Assembly (NCBI RefSeq): GCF_022601735.1
Contig: NZ_JAKUMM010000008.1
Location: 205,013-269,012 of the forward strand
Reading direction: 5' to 3'
DNA length: 64,000 nucleotides
From: Atopomonas sediminilitoris
GTDB taxonomy: Bacteria; Pseudomonadota; Gammaproteobacteria; Pseudomonadales; Pseudomonadaceae
Below the pieces are notes generated by a model, which worked only from the letters and a program-made list of their open reading frames with translations, made no database searches and had not been told where the DNA came from. Positions 49,083 through 58,099 of this stretch are shown piece by piece. The translations under genes and the position numbers were made by a program. The first letter of the stretch is position 1. The number at the start of each line of letters is the position of its first letter.

Positions 49083-49556
49083 TTAAAGGTCGCGGATCAC
49101 CACGGTGCTGGCCATTTTGTCGTGCCAGCCTTGTTTGCGTGAATCAAACGCCACCCAAATCACCCCGATAAACAGCACCATCATTGAGGGGATATAGCCG
49201 ACATAGCGCAACACTAAGCGACCGATGCTAACCGGCTGCTGGGTTTCGGCATCCACCACCCGCATGCGCAACGCCAGCTTACCCGGCGTGGCTTGCTTGT
49301 AGTGCCAGAACAACACCACCGCCGTACCAACCAGCAACTGCTGCACAATATCCCATGTGAAGCCCGGGCCTGAGCCCGTGCGCAACAGCTCATCGGTGTC
49401 GAACAGTGCAAAAAACAGCGGCACCAACAGCGCGATAACCAACACGCTGTCGATCAAGGCCGCTAACACGCGCAGCCAAAAGCCGGCGTACACCGGCGCG
49501 GCGGTGGTTGCATTGACTAACTGCGCCTGCGGGGCTTGGTAGGGGTTTTCATTCAT
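49083..49556 (-). CDS. RDD-family membrane protein
   Basis: 157 residues with about three transmembrane helices (FWLRVLAALIDSVLVIALLVPLF, VQQLLVGTAVVLFWHY, and YVGYIPSMMVLFIGVIW). The Arg and two Asp residues that name the family are in the first helix region (R..ALID). Transport function has been suggested for some members; none can be assigned here. AAGGAG precedes the ATG. Confidence 0.85.
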   Translation of the reverse strand: MNENPYQAPQAQLVNATTAAPVYAGFWLRVLAALIDSVLVIALLVPLFFALFDTDELLRTGSGPGFTWDIVQQLLVGTAVVLFWHYKQATPGKLALRMRVVDAETQQPVSIGRLVLRYVGYIPSMMVLFIGVIWVAFDSRKQGWHDKMASTVVIRDL

Positions 49557-49608
49557 CGAAAGCAGCTCCTTATGCTGACGGCAACGCTGAACCGCTCAGC
49601 GCTGGTGA

Positions 49609-50103
49609 CTACGCATGGCGCGCCAACACGGCGGCCACTTGATCTAACTCATCCTCGCAAAAAACCTGTACACCTGCCATGCGCAAAGCCGCGGCTGTGA
49701 CGCCTTCACCAGAAACCAGCGTGCCGTTAAAGCGACCGTCGTAGGTTTGCCGGTGCCCGCACGAGGGGCTACGCGCCTTGAGCACCGCCAAACGGATGCC
49801 ATGCTGCGTTACCAAGCGCAGCGCCTGCTCGGCACCTGCGCGAAAGGCTGCGGCGACGTCGCGCCCTTGGTTATCCCAAAGCGGCAACTCGCCACGCCAG
49901 ACAGCAGCACCATCACCGCCTAAGATTTCTGCCGGCGCGCGCGGCACCGGCAAGCCGCCTGCGACCTCGGGGCACAGCGCGCAAGCCAGCCCTTGCTCCC
50001 ACCACTGTTGCAACAATGGATAAGCCGGCAGCAGCCGGTCGTCATACCGCACCCGCTGCCCGAGCAAACACGCCGACACCAGCACCCGTGGCGGGCTTAC
50101 CAC
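49609..50103 (-). CDS. DUF523 (YbbK-like) protein
   Basis: About 164 residues. The N-terminal RVLVSACLLGQRVRYD and CPEVAGGLPVPR, and the later KARSPSCGHRQTYDG, are the conserved cysteine motifs of DUF523. The cysteines suggest an Fe-S or thiol role; activity is unknown. The start is uncertain: I use the GTG at 50103, which overlaps the stop of the upstream oxygenase gene; a second GTG (RVLV) would give a shorter form. The 5' frame extends further inside the oxygenase gene without family support. Confidence 0.8.
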   Translation of the reverse strand: MVSPPRVLVSACLLGQRVRYDDRLLPAYPLLQQWWEQGLACALCPEVAGGLPVPRAPAEILGGDGAAVWRGELPLWDNQGRDVAAAFRAGAEQALRLVTQHGIRLAVLKARSPSCGHRQTYDGRFNGTLVSGEGVTAAALRMAGVQVFCEDELDQVAAVLARHA

Positions 50104-50726
50104 GGTATTTCGCCACGGCGCAAAAACCAGCCCGTGAGCGATAACCGCTCGCGGTGCGCCACGCGCACTTCGTGCGGCAGTAACGCGGAGCGAAAGCACA
50201 CTAAGGTCCCCAGTTCTGGCTGCACGTCTTGCACGCTGCCGTCAGGCAGATACAGGCGCAGCTCGCCACCGTCTGCGGGCAACCAATGCTCATTGAGATA
50301 CAGCACGATGGTGATCGTGCGCCGGTCATCGTCACGGAAACGATCCAGGTGTTTTTTGTAGAACGCCCCCGGCGGATACAGCGCGTAATGGCTTTCCAGC
50401 TCCTCGAGGCCCAAAAACAAGCTGGCGTTCAAAGCTTGCCGCAGCTGTTCACTGAGCGCCAAAAAGCGATCGGTGGCCGGCGTCATGCCCGGCTCTAACC
50501 AGCGGGTTAAGTCGCCACGAATGGCTTCGCGCACTTGCGCCTCATCACCGCGCCCAATGGCCGCTAGGCTCAACAGGCCTTCGTTTTGCCACAGGCGCGC
50601 CTGATCCGCTAATTCGCGCGCCATTTCCGCCGGCACAAAACCCGGCAAGACGCACCAACCGGGCTCGACTAAGCGCTCAACCAGTTCATCCAGAGCCGTT
50701 TCCGGCGTGAGAGGCGACAGCAACAT
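50097..50726 (-). CDS. 2-oxoglutarate/Fe(II)-dependent oxygenase
   Basis: About 209 residues. The 2OG-Fe(II) core shows the iron ligands H-x-D in YKKHLDRF and a distal His in LLPHEVR, followed by an Arg that would bind 2-oxoglutarate (RERLSLTGW). It resembles prolyl-hydroxylase-type enzymes of bacteria. The substrate is unknown. I start at MLLSPLTPE (50726) with GGAG upstream; the frame runs 41 codons further into the divergent gap. Its end overlaps the DUF523 start. Confidence 0.85.
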   Translation of the reverse strand: MLLSPLTPETALDELVERLVEPGWCVLPGFVPAEMARELADQARLWQNEGLLSLAAIGRGDEAQVREAIRGDLTRWLEPGMTPATDRFLALSEQLRQALNASLFLGLEELESHYALYPPGAFYKKHLDRFRDDDRRTITIVLYLNEHWLPADGGELRLYLPDGSVQDVQPELGTLVCFRSALLPHEVRVAHRERLSLTGWFLRRGEIPW

Positions 50727-50871
50727 GCAATTCTCCGCAGACCAGCGCACAGTGTAGGGCCGCGCCCGTGCCTTGGATACGCCGACGAAGCGCGCACGCA
50801 CGCCACTCGACAAGCGCGCCGGCGCACGAAACAATAGCCACCTGCTCATTACCCCTCATGCGACCCCCATC

Positions 50872-51612
50872 ATGCGTGCCCTGCTTGCCCTGTGCTGTGT
50901 TTTGTTTGCCCCTTTGTTGCTGGCCGATCCTTATGTTGCGCTGTACCGCGCCGCCGGTTGGGAGCAGCAACAACAGCACTTCCAACTGGCCCTGCAAAAT
51001 GCCCAGCAGAGCTATCGCAACAGCCTGCCTGAGGCGGTCTATCAAAGCCTTAAGGACAATTCGCAGCGCCGCTTAGGCAGCGCACACATCGAGCAGCGCT
51101 TGCTCAATAGCCTGCGTCAGCAAGGGCTCGAAACAGCACCGGCCTTAGCGTTTTTTAGCGGCCCCGTGGGTCAGCGCGTGGTCATACAAGAGGTGCACGC
51201 CTCAAGCCCGAGCGAACTCAAGCGCAACGCCCAAGGCATAGCCCCCGTCAGCGCCAGTCCTGAGCGGCGCGCCATGGCGCAGCGCCTCAGCGCTGTGCTG
51301 CCGGTGCGCGAGGCCGGTGCGGAAGTCGCCCTGGCCTTGGGCAGCATCGCCGCTGACAGCTTGAGCCAAATGCTGCCGGGTTTGTTCGACACCCAACAAA
51401 CGCAAAACTTGGTACAAAACCAGCGCGACCGCCTGCAACAGCAGATGGCCGGCGATTTAGTGCAAACCTTGTTGCACGTATACCGCGAACTGGACGACCA
51501 CGAGCTAGCGGCCTTTGCCGAGTTTGCTGAGTCTGCCCAGGGTCGCGCTTACTATGCCGCCGCACTCAAGGCCTTGCGTGCGGGCCTTGCGGTTGGCCAG
51601 CCGCTGCCGTAA
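50872..51612 (+). CDS. periplasmic DUF2059-like protein
   Basis: About 246 residues from the ATG at 50872. A signal peptide (MRALLALCCVLFAPLLLADP) is followed by helical repeats. The segment ALAFFSGPVGQRVV and the later ELAAFAEFAESAQGRAYYAAAL look like two copies of a DUF2059 end motif, where 'F..S..G' closes a helical hairpin. Function is unknown. It is divergent from the oxygenase gene and convergent with the hydrolase, with only 6 bases between stops. Confidence 0.75.
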   Translation: MRALLALCCVLFAPLLLADPYVALYRAAGWEQQQQHFQLALQNAQQSYRNSLPEAVYQSLKDNSQRRLGSAHIEQRLLNSLRQQGLETAPALAFFSGPVGQRVVIQEVHASSPSELKRNAQGIAPVSASPERRAMAQRLSAVLPVREAGAEVALALGSIAADSLSQMLPGLFDTQQTQNLVQNQRDRLQQQMAGDLVQTLLHVYRELDDHELAAFAEFAESAQGRAYYAAALKALRAGLAVGQPLP

Positions 51613-51618
51613 CGCCGT

Positions 51619-52557
51619 TTAGCTCAGCAATTGCTGGCTTAAATAAGCCAAATAGCGCGCGCGGATATCGGCATGCTCGTTGGCCAGATGATGCCCCGCC
51701 GTGGGCAAGGTGAAGACCTGCGGCGCGGCAAACTTCTCCCCCAGCACGCGTAAGTTGTGCGCCCAATCCACGGTTTGATCTTGCTCACCCTGCACGATGA
51801 TCGGCTGCAAGGCGCTGACCGGAGCGGCCTCCATGCGTGGAATCCAGCGCGCCAGCGCCCCAACCCAATCCACCGGCAAGGTGCGCGGCTGCAGCGGGTC
51901 AGCTTCACGTACAAAGCGCAAAAAATCGGCATCGTTACTGTTATTGGCAAAGCGCCGCGGGATGCTATCGACAAACGGGCGCAGCAAGCGGTAGCTCAAC
52001 TGCGACATCCCCCACGACACCGGCCGCACCAACGGCGCCAAGAGCATGACCTTGCCCAGCCCCGTCGGCGCTTCGTTATGCAGTAGGTAATCCAACAAAA
52101 TGCCGGCGCCGGTGCTTTGCCCCATCACGTGCCACGGGTGTGGCAAAGCTAACTCGGTCGCCGCTGCCATCAGGCCTTGCAAGGTCAACTGATAAAAGTG
52201 GAAGTCCTGAATACTGGCCCGCGCGCCGCTGGATAGCCCGTGCCCCGGCAGATCACAGGCCAACACGGCCAAATCATGGCTCAACGCCCAGCGTTGCAGA
52301 TGGCCGTACAGCCCCATGTGATCGTAATAGCCGTGCAGCAACAGTAAGGTGCCTTTGAGCGGCCGACCTTGCGGCAACCACGCTTGCAGCGCCACTCGAT
52401 AAGGCCCGACTTCACGCCGCCCGAGCAACACCTGCAGCACGCCTGTCTCGGGCATGGGGAGGCGATAAAACTGCCAATACGCGGCTGCCAAATCCGGCAC
52501 TGGCGCACCCAAATCCGGTAGTTGCTCGACGAGCTTGGCGAGGCCTTGCTGATCCAT
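51619..52557 (-). CDS. alpha/beta hydrolase (monoacylglycerol-lipase-like)
   Basis: 312 residues. The nucleophile serine is in MGQSTGAG, the oxyanion region in LLLHGYYDHMGLYGHL, and the C-terminal Asp and His in VQGEQDQTVDW and TAGHHLANEH. This is the Hydrolase_4 layout with a lid region, as in lysophospholipases and monoacylglycerol lipases; the substrate is not known. I start at MDQQGLAKLV (52557) with GGAG seven bases upstream; upstream in-frame ATGs exist. Confidence 0.85.
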   Translation of the reverse strand: MDQQGLAKLVEQLPDLGAPVPDLAAAYWQFYRLPMPETGVLQVLLGRREVGPYRVALQAWLPQGRPLKGTLLLLHGYYDHMGLYGHLQRWALSHDLAVLACDLPGHGLSSGARASIQDFHFYQLTLQGLMAAATELALPHPWHVMGQSTGAGILLDYLLHNEAPTGLGKVMLLAPLVRPVSWGMSQLSYRLLRPFVDSIPRRFANNSNDADFLRFVREADPLQPRTLPVDWVGALARWIPRMEAAPVSALQPIIVQGEQDQTVDWAHNLRVLGEKFAAPQVFTLPTAGHHLANEHADIRARYLAYLSQQLLS

Positions 52558-52661
52558 TACGTTGCTCCAAATCATTCGCATCACTGCCCTATGTTGCCGA
52601 TAATAGCCGCCCGCCAGCGTTTGCGCGGAGTTATCCCAAGGCACAAGGACCTGACACACCT

Positions 52662-53213
52662 GTGAAGGCCAAACCCATCCTGACTTTAGCGGCCGTCGCT
52701 GTGTGGCTGCTGGCAATGCTGACCGCTTTCTTGTGGTTTCAGCAGAGCTATATTCGCCCCTTTAGCGACAGCAACAGTCACCTCGACGCCTTGCAGTGGC
52801 ACGCGCCGCAAGCCTTGCGCGGCGCTGGGCCGATTCGCGTGGTGCACTTCTGGCAGCCGGGCTGCCCATGCAATGTTGCCAACCAAGCGCACTTAAATGA
52901 GCTGCGGGTGAAGTACCGCGAACAGCCGGTGCAGTTTTTTCACGTCAAACACCCCAGCGAATCGGGGCAACTGCCCGGCCCGCTCAGCGATGTACTGGCC
53001 CTTGAAGCCAACGCCGCGTTTCGTCCACCGGTCAGCCCGGCAGTTGGTATTTGGGATAGCCAAGGCCGTCTGGCTTACTTTGGCCCCTACAGCGAAGGCA
53101 TGGTGTGCAATGCCGCCAACAGCTTTATCGAGCCATTGCTGGATCGCCTACTCACCGGCGAGCGCATTCAAAGCAGCAACACCTTAGCCGTGGGTTGTTT
53201 CTGCCGCTGGTAA
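52662..53213 (+). CDS. membrane-anchored thioredoxin-like protein (DUF6436)
   Basis: 183 residues. An N-terminal membrane anchor or uncleaved signal (LAAVAVWLLAMLTAFLWF) is followed by a thioredoxin-like fold with the motif GCPCN in WQPGCPCNVANQAHL, near the usual CxxC place. The C-terminus ends CFCRW. It is probably a periplasmic thiol protein; partner unknown. The start codon is GTG with AAGGA about 13 bases upstream. Confidence 0.75.
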   Translation: MKAKPILTLAAVAVWLLAMLTAFLWFQQSYIRPFSDSNSHLDALQWHAPQALRGAGPIRVVHFWQPGCPCNVANQAHLNELRVKYREQPVQFFHVKHPSESGQLPGPLSDVLALEANAAFRPPVSPAVGIWDSQGRLAYFGPYSEGMVCNAANSFIEPLLDRLLTGERIQSSNTLAVGCFCRW

Positions 53214-53267
53214 CTTGCCACCCTGATATCAGCAAGGCAGCATGAGCCATCACCCAAGGAGATCGCC

Positions 53268-53747
53268 ATGTTTCGGACCTTACTCAGCGCCGCCCTGCTT
53301 GCCAGCCTAACCTTCACCCCCATCGCGCAAGCAGAAACTATCGAAAGCGCCAAAGCCGAACTGGCCGCCACCCTGGTCAACGTTGAGGCGGGGCGCAAAC
53401 AAACGATCGACAGCAACCTCAACCTAGGTGCCAGCGAAGCGGAAAAATTTTGGCCGCTGTACCAAGACTATCGCGGGCAGATCAGCGAGCTGGCCAATCA
53501 AGGCATCAGCACCCTGATCGACTATGCGCGCCTGCATAACAGCCAAAGCCTAACGCAAGTTGACGCGGCCAATATCCTTGAACAGGTACTCAAGCGCGAC
53601 GCCCAACGCAGCGTGTTGAAGGAGCACTTTATTAACAAGCTATCGAGCGAGATCAGCCCGCGCGTGGCGCTGCGGTTTATGTTGATTGAAGGCCAGCTGG
53701 ATTCGCTTAGCCGTTACGATGCCCTGCGCCAGATCCCGCTGGACTAA
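53268..53747 (+). CDS. periplasmic helical protein, unknown function
   Basis: 159 residues. A signal peptide ends QA at about 22. The mature part is almost all helical, without cysteines, with W/Y-rich KFWPLYQDYRGQISEL. I recognise no domain. CAAGGAG stands seven bases before the ATG. Its stop codon overlaps that of the convergent AraC gene, with no terminator between. Confidence 0.7.
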   Translation: MFRTLLSAALLASLTFTPIAQAETIESAKAELAATLVNVEAGRKQTIDSNLNLGASEAEKFWPLYQDYRGQISELANQGISTLIDYARLHNSQSLTQVDAANILEQVLKRDAQRSVLKEHFINKLSSEISPRVALRFMLIEGQLDSLSRYDALRQIPLD

Positions 53748-54787
53748 ACCTCGGCCTTAAGACGCTGGCGCACCACTTGCGGGGTTTGCCCATACCAGCG
53801 TCGAAACGCCCGATAGAACGGCGACAGCTCGGCATACCCCAGCTGTCGCGCCACCTCTTTAAACGGCATCGCTTGCGTCAGCAGTGCGCTCACCTGCGCC
53901 CGCCGCACCCCATCCAACACTTGGCGAAAGCCTAAGCCGCGCTCGCTGAGCGCTTGCTTCAGTGCGCCAACCGGCATCGCTAACGCCTCGGCGCTGTGCG
54001 CCAACGTCATCGCCTGCGACGTGCCGAGCTGCCCCTGCAGCTGATTGCGCAAACGTTGCAGCAACAAATCACCGACTAGGCTGGCTAACTGCACCTGCGC
54101 CTCACGCTGCAACGCCGCAAACACCGAGGGGCAGGCATTGCGTGACGGCTTATCCAACACATCAGCCTGAAAGCACAGGGCATCATGCGCGGCGGCAAAG
54201 TGTGGGCGACAGCCTAACAAGCGCTCGTACTCCCCCCATTGCGCCGGCGCGGGGTGGCGCAGCTGTACCGCTTGCACCTGCACACGGCCATCGCTAACCC
54301 ACTGCAGCAGCTTGAGCAGCAGCAATGCCAAACAATCACTTTGCTGCGCCAAATACGGCATGCCTTGGTAGCTGAGATCAAAAATCAGCCGTGCTTGCGC
54401 GCCGTTAACCTCAAGCCGCGCCAGCAAACCGCCCGACAACAACGCCTGATACTCCAGCAACGCCTGCAACCCTTGGCGCAGTGTGGCCGCCGATAACAAC
54501 AGGTAGCCCGCCACGTCCAACGCGCGCGGCTGCATGGCCTCGGCCAAGTGCAAACCAATCTGCGCATCGCCCGTCAGCGGGGCAATCGCTTGCCAAAAGC
54601 GCGGTGCCAACTCATGCGGCTCGCGGCCATCGCTGAGCAATAAATTGCGCTCGGCACCCTGAAAGGCTTGACGGTAAATCTGCCCGGGATCAAAGCCCAG
54701 CGCCGCCAAGGCCTCGAACAAAAAACGCCGCAAGGTCACCGAGTGCGTCAGCGGCGCTGAAGAGGGGGGCACGACGGACTCGTTCAT
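53744..54787 (-). CDS. AraC-family transcriptional regulator
   Basis: 347 residues. The C-terminal ~100 residues are the double helix-turn-helix AraC DNA-binding domain (VSALLTQAMPFKEVARQLGYAELSPFYRAFRRWYGQTP). The N-terminal ~200 residues are the arabinose-binding-like/OruR type without a cupin motif. It is divergent from the acylase gene and very likely controls it. The ATG at 54787 has GAGGTG upstream. Confidence 0.9.
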   Translation of the reverse strand: MNESVVPPSSAPLTHSVTLRRFLFEALAALGFDPGQIYRQAFQGAERNLLLSDGREPHELAPRFWQAIAPLTGDAQIGLHLAEAMQPRALDVAGYLLLSAATLRQGLQALLEYQALLSGGLLARLEVNGAQARLIFDLSYQGMPYLAQQSDCLALLLLKLLQWVSDGRVQVQAVQLRHPAPAQWGEYERLLGCRPHFAAAHDALCFQADVLDKPSRNACPSVFAALQREAQVQLASLVGDLLLQRLRNQLQGQLGTSQAMTLAHSAEALAMPVGALKQALSERGLGFRQVLDGVRRAQVSALLTQAMPFKEVARQLGYAELSPFYRAFRRWYGQTPQVVRQRLKAEV

Positions 54788-54911
54788 AAGCACCTCACAG
54801 AATTGACTTAAAAATATGCATCACCACACAAAAGGTCAATGCCGCAGAACAGGCAACGTCGCAGAATCAAGGGCATTACACCCTGCGATAACAACGACAA
54901 GAGGATTCTGT

Positions 54912-57287
54912 ATGCGGCGGTTGCTCGGCTTTTCAGCATTAGCGCTCGCGGTGGCGGGCTTTAGCGCCATGGCTTATCTGGATGGCAAAACGCCCAAGCG
55001 CAGCGGCGAGCTCAGCTTGCAAGCGTTGAGCGCGCCCGTCAGCGTGACCTACGACACCACCGGCGTGCCGCATATCAAAGCGCAAAACGAGACCGACCTG
55101 TACCGCGCTCTCGGCTACGTGCAGGCCCAAGACCGCCTATTCCAGATGGAAATGCTGCGTCGCCTTGCGCGCGGGCAACTGGCCGAAGTGCTCGGGGAAC
55201 AACTCGTCCCCACCGACACCTTGTTCCGCACCTTGCGGCTCGATCAGCAAGCACGCGAGCGCGCCGCCACCTTTGACCCCAGCACCCCAGCCGGCCAAGC
55301 GTTGACCGCCTACCTTGACGGCATCAACCAATGCCTTGAGCAATGCGCCACCCCGCTGGAGTTTGATCTGCTGGGCATTCCCAAGCGTGCCTTTACCGTC
55401 GAAGACACCTACGCCTCCGCCGGCTACTTAGCCTTTAGCTTTGCCAACGCTTTGCGCGCCGAGCCGGTGCTGAGCTTTATCAAAGACGAGCTGGGTAGCG
55501 ACTACCTACGCATGTTTGACCTGAACTGGTATCCAGAAGGCGTGGTCGATCGCCCCTTGGCGCAGGCTGACTGGCAGAGCCTTGGCCACCTCGCCGCACT
55601 CAGTGCGCAAGCGCTCGAAGGCAGCGGCTTGCCGCAATTTGAAGGCAGTAACGCATGGGCGGTGGCCGGCAGCCGCACACAAAGTGGCAAGCCGTTATTG
55701 GCCAGCGACCCGCATATTCGCTTTGCCGTGCCCTCGGTATGGTACGAGGCCCACCTACAAAGCCCCACCCACGAGCTGTACGGACACTTTCAAGCGCTGA
55801 TGCCGGTGCCTTTGCTGGGGCATAACAGTGAATTCGGCTGGGGCGTGACCATGTTCCAGAACGACGACATGGACCTGTTCGCGGAAAAAGTGAACCCCGA
55901 CAACCCGCAACAAGTCTGGCACCGTGGCGCGTGGGTTGAACTCAGCGAAGAGGTGGTCGAGATCAAGGTTAAAGGCGCCGAACCCGTCGCGCTAACCCTG
56001 CAAAGCTCGCCCAATGGCCCGATCATCAACCCCGCCATGGGCAAGGTCGCCGGTAGCACGCCAATCAGCCTGTGGTGGCCGATTCTGACCGAGCAAAACC
56101 CCATTCTGGAAGGTTTCTACGACCTTGGCCGCGCCGACACCTTGGCGAAAGCGCGTGCGGCCGTCGAACAGATCGAGGCCCCCGGGCTGAACATCATGTA
56201 CGCCAACGCCAAAGGTGACATTGCTTGGTGGGCAGCCGCCAAACTCCCCCAACGCAGCGCCCCGGGTAACCCAACTTTTATTCTGGATGGCAGCCTTGAT
56301 GACACCACGCCGCAAGCCTTCCACCCGTTTAGCGCCAATCCGCAGGAAGAAAACCCCAGCCGAGGCTACATTCTGTCGGCCAACCACCAGCCAGCCCCCG
56401 CTAGCGGTATCGATATTCCCGGCTATTACAACCTGCCCGATCGTGCCCAACGCTTGAATCACCGTTTAAGCACCCCCGGCGTGCGCTGGAACACCGACAA
56501 CAGCCGCGCCCTGCAACTCGACAGCGGCACCGCCTACGGCCCGCGCACGCTCGCCGTGATCATCCCGACCTTGCGCGAGCTCGTCGGCGATGATGACGCA
56601 CAACAAGCCCTGCTCGACCAACTGGCGCAGTGGGACGGCGACTACCGCCGCGATAGCCAAGCCGCCAGCCTGTTCACCAGCCTCAGCTATGCGATCACCC
56701 GCGCCGCCATGGCCGATGAGCTTGGCGAAGACCTGTTCACCGCGCTGCTCTCCGTGCGCAGCTTCGACACCGCGCTACCGCGTCTGCTGGCCGATGCCAG
56801 CTCACCGTGGTGGAACAACGTGCATAGCGAAGCATCAGAAAGCCGCCGCGACATTCTGGTGCAAGCGTGGCAAGCCGCCCTCGATGAATTCGACTCACTC
56901 GCCGATGAGGGGCGCTGGGGCGCAAGCCACACACTCACCCATCTGCACCCATTGGGTAGTCAGGGGGGCGTGCTCGGCTGGGTCTTCAACGTCGGGCCAC
57001 TGGCAGCCCCCGGCGGGCATGAGACGCCCAACAACCTCTCCAGCAGCATGGGCCCTGCGCCGTGGTCGGTGAGCTACGGGCCGTCGACCCGTCGTTTGAT
57101 CGACTTTGCCGCGCCGGAAAAATCGCTTGGTATCAACCCAGTCGGGCAAAGCGGTGTATACGGCGATCAGCATTATGACGATCAAGCCGAGCGTTACATT
57201 CGCGGCGAATACCGCCAGCAATGGCTCAGCGAAGAGGACATCAGCCGACACAGCAGTGGCACACTACAACTCACACCCGCGCCATAA
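54912..57287 (+). CDS. hacB: penicillin acylase-family amidohydrolase (HacB-like AHL acylase)
   Basis: 791 residues. An N-terminal signal/anchor is followed by an alpha chain, a spacer and the beta chain, which begins at the autocatalytic G245/S246 in EGSNAWAVAG. Beta-chain residues typical of the family include ASDPH and the NDD in TMFQNDDMDLF. The family hydrolyses amides such as acyl-homoserine lactones and beta-lactams in the periplasm. Length, AraC neighbour and surrounding gene order match P. aeruginosa HacB; substrate is inferred. GAGGA precedes the ATG at 54912. Confidence 0.85.
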   Translation: MRRLLGFSALALAVAGFSAMAYLDGKTPKRSGELSLQALSAPVSVTYDTTGVPHIKAQNETDLYRALGYVQAQDRLFQMEMLRRLARGQLAEVLGEQLVPTDTLFRTLRLDQQARERAATFDPSTPAGQALTAYLDGINQCLEQCATPLEFDLLGIPKRAFTVEDTYASAGYLAFSFANALRAEPVLSFIKDELGSDYLRMFDLNWYPEGVVDRPLAQADWQSLGHLAALSAQALEGSGLPQFEGSNAWAVAGSRTQSGKPLLASDPHIRFAVPSVWYEAHLQSPTHELYGHFQALMPVPLLGHNSEFGWGVTMFQNDDMDLFAEKVNPDNPQQVWHRGAWVELSEEVVEIKVKGAEPVALTLQSSPNGPIINPAMGKVAGSTPISLWWPILTEQNPILEGFYDLGRADTLAKARAAVEQIEAPGLNIMYANAKGDIAWWAAAKLPQRSAPGNPTFILDGSLDDTTPQAFHPFSANPQEENPSRGYILSANHQPAPASGIDIPGYYNLPDRAQRLNHRLSTPGVRWNTDNSRALQLDSGTAYGPRTLAVIIPTLRELVGDDDAQQALLDQLAQWDGDYRRDSQAASLFTSLSYAITRAAMADELGEDLFTALLSVRSFDTALPRLLADASSPWWNNVHSEASESRRDILVQAWQAALDEFDSLADEGRWGASHTLTHLHPLGSQGGVLGWVFNVGPLAAPGGHETPNNLSSSMGPAPWSVSYGPSTRRLIDFAAPEKSLGINPVGQSGVYGDQHYDDQAERYIRGEYRQQWLSEEDISRHSSGTLQLTPAP

Positions 57288-57294
57288 GGGTTAG

Positions 57295-57332
57295 CACGGC
57301 GGCGAGTGATCACGCGATCAACCGCCGCCGTG
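57295..57332. repeat. hairpin after the acylase gene
   Basis: Outer arms CACGGCGGC / GCCGCCGTG (9 bp) and inner TGATC / GATCA. It lies 8 bases past the acylase stop, facing the convergent padR gene. There is no T tract; possible weak bidirectional terminator. Confidence 0.5.
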
Positions 57333-57368
57333 GCTTGCCACGTAGATCAGTGCCGCACCCGGCGCGGG

Positions 57369-57905
57369 CTACGCGCCTTTTAACTCCGCCAGCACTTCAT
57401 CCGCCCACGCCAGCCACGCTTGCTCGCCCAAAATACCGCGCCGCAGAGTCAGATACGGCAAGCGCTGTTGTGCCTGCTCAGCCGCGCTCAGGGCGCGGTA
57501 TTGCTGCTCAATGGCTTGTAAGCGTGTCAGGGTGTCCGCATGCGTGAGCCGATGGCGCTCAAGCTCGCCAACCAGATTATCTGGCTCAGCCAAGGCACCG
57601 CCGTACAGCTTCACCAGCAACGCGTCATTAATCTTGTTCGGCGCCGCGGGCTCGGCCTGCCAACGCTGCAACTCCGCCAACCCCGCCCGCGTTAAGCTGT
57701 AGACCTTACGATCGGGCTTGTCGCTTTGCGCATCCAGCTGGCAAGCCAGCCAGCCGTCCTCACTCAAGCGCCGTAACTCTTGGTACACCTGCTGGTGCTT
57801 GGCATTCCAGAAATAGCCCAGCGACTGTTTAAAGTGCTGCACGATGTCGTAGCCACTACCGGGCTCGGTGGCCAACAAAGTCAGAATCGCGTGACGCAAA
57901 GACAT
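57369..57905 (-). CDS. PadR-family transcriptional regulator
   Basis: 178 residues. N-terminal winged helix of PadR type (MSLRHAILTLLATEPGSGYDIVQHFKQSLGYFWNAKHQQVYQELRRLSEDGWL), then RKVYSLTRAGLAEL and a helical C-terminal dimerisation part with AWLAWADEVL. The ATG at 57905 has AGGA upstream; 21 extra codons further up are not family-like. It is divergent from the flavoprotein gene and two palindromes lie between, so it most likely represses one or both. Confidence 0.9.
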   Translation of the reverse strand: MSLRHAILTLLATEPGSGYDIVQHFKQSLGYFWNAKHQQVYQELRRLSEDGWLACQLDAQSDKPDRKVYSLTRAGLAELQRWQAEPAAPNKINDALLVKLYGGALAEPDNLVGELERHRLTHADTLTRLQAIEQQYRALSAAEQAQQRLPYLTLRRGILGEQAWLAWADEVLAELKGA

Positions 57906-57999
57906 GGCAGTTCCTAGGTAAACAAAACAGCAAATAACGGCGCGGATTCTACGCCATGGGGCGCGCACATCCGCATCACGTCAGCACCACGCCGGTACT

Positions 58000-58015
58000 A
58001 TGCAAATATTTGCAT
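58000..58015. promoter_or_regulatory. 16-bp perfect palindrome, candidate PadR operator 1
   Basis: ATGCAAATATTTGCAT, exactly self-complementary. Its last six bases (TTGCAT) could also be the -35 of a plus-strand promoter with AACAAT 18 bases on. Binding here would block transcription. Confidence 0.7.
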
Positions 58016-58045
58016 TACTCCGCACACTGGCGTAACAATACCTCA

Positions 58046-58061
58046 ATGCAATTAATTGCAT
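58046..58061. promoter_or_regulatory. 16-bp perfect palindrome, candidate PadR operator 2
   Basis: ATGCAATTAATTGCAT, exactly self-complementary and sharing ATGCAA...TTGCAT with the first site; centres are 46 bp apart. It lies 38 bases upstream of the flavoprotein ATG. Confidence 0.7.
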
Positions 58062-58099
58062 AGTTAGGCTCCCCAAAATAACAAACAACAGGCCCCACC

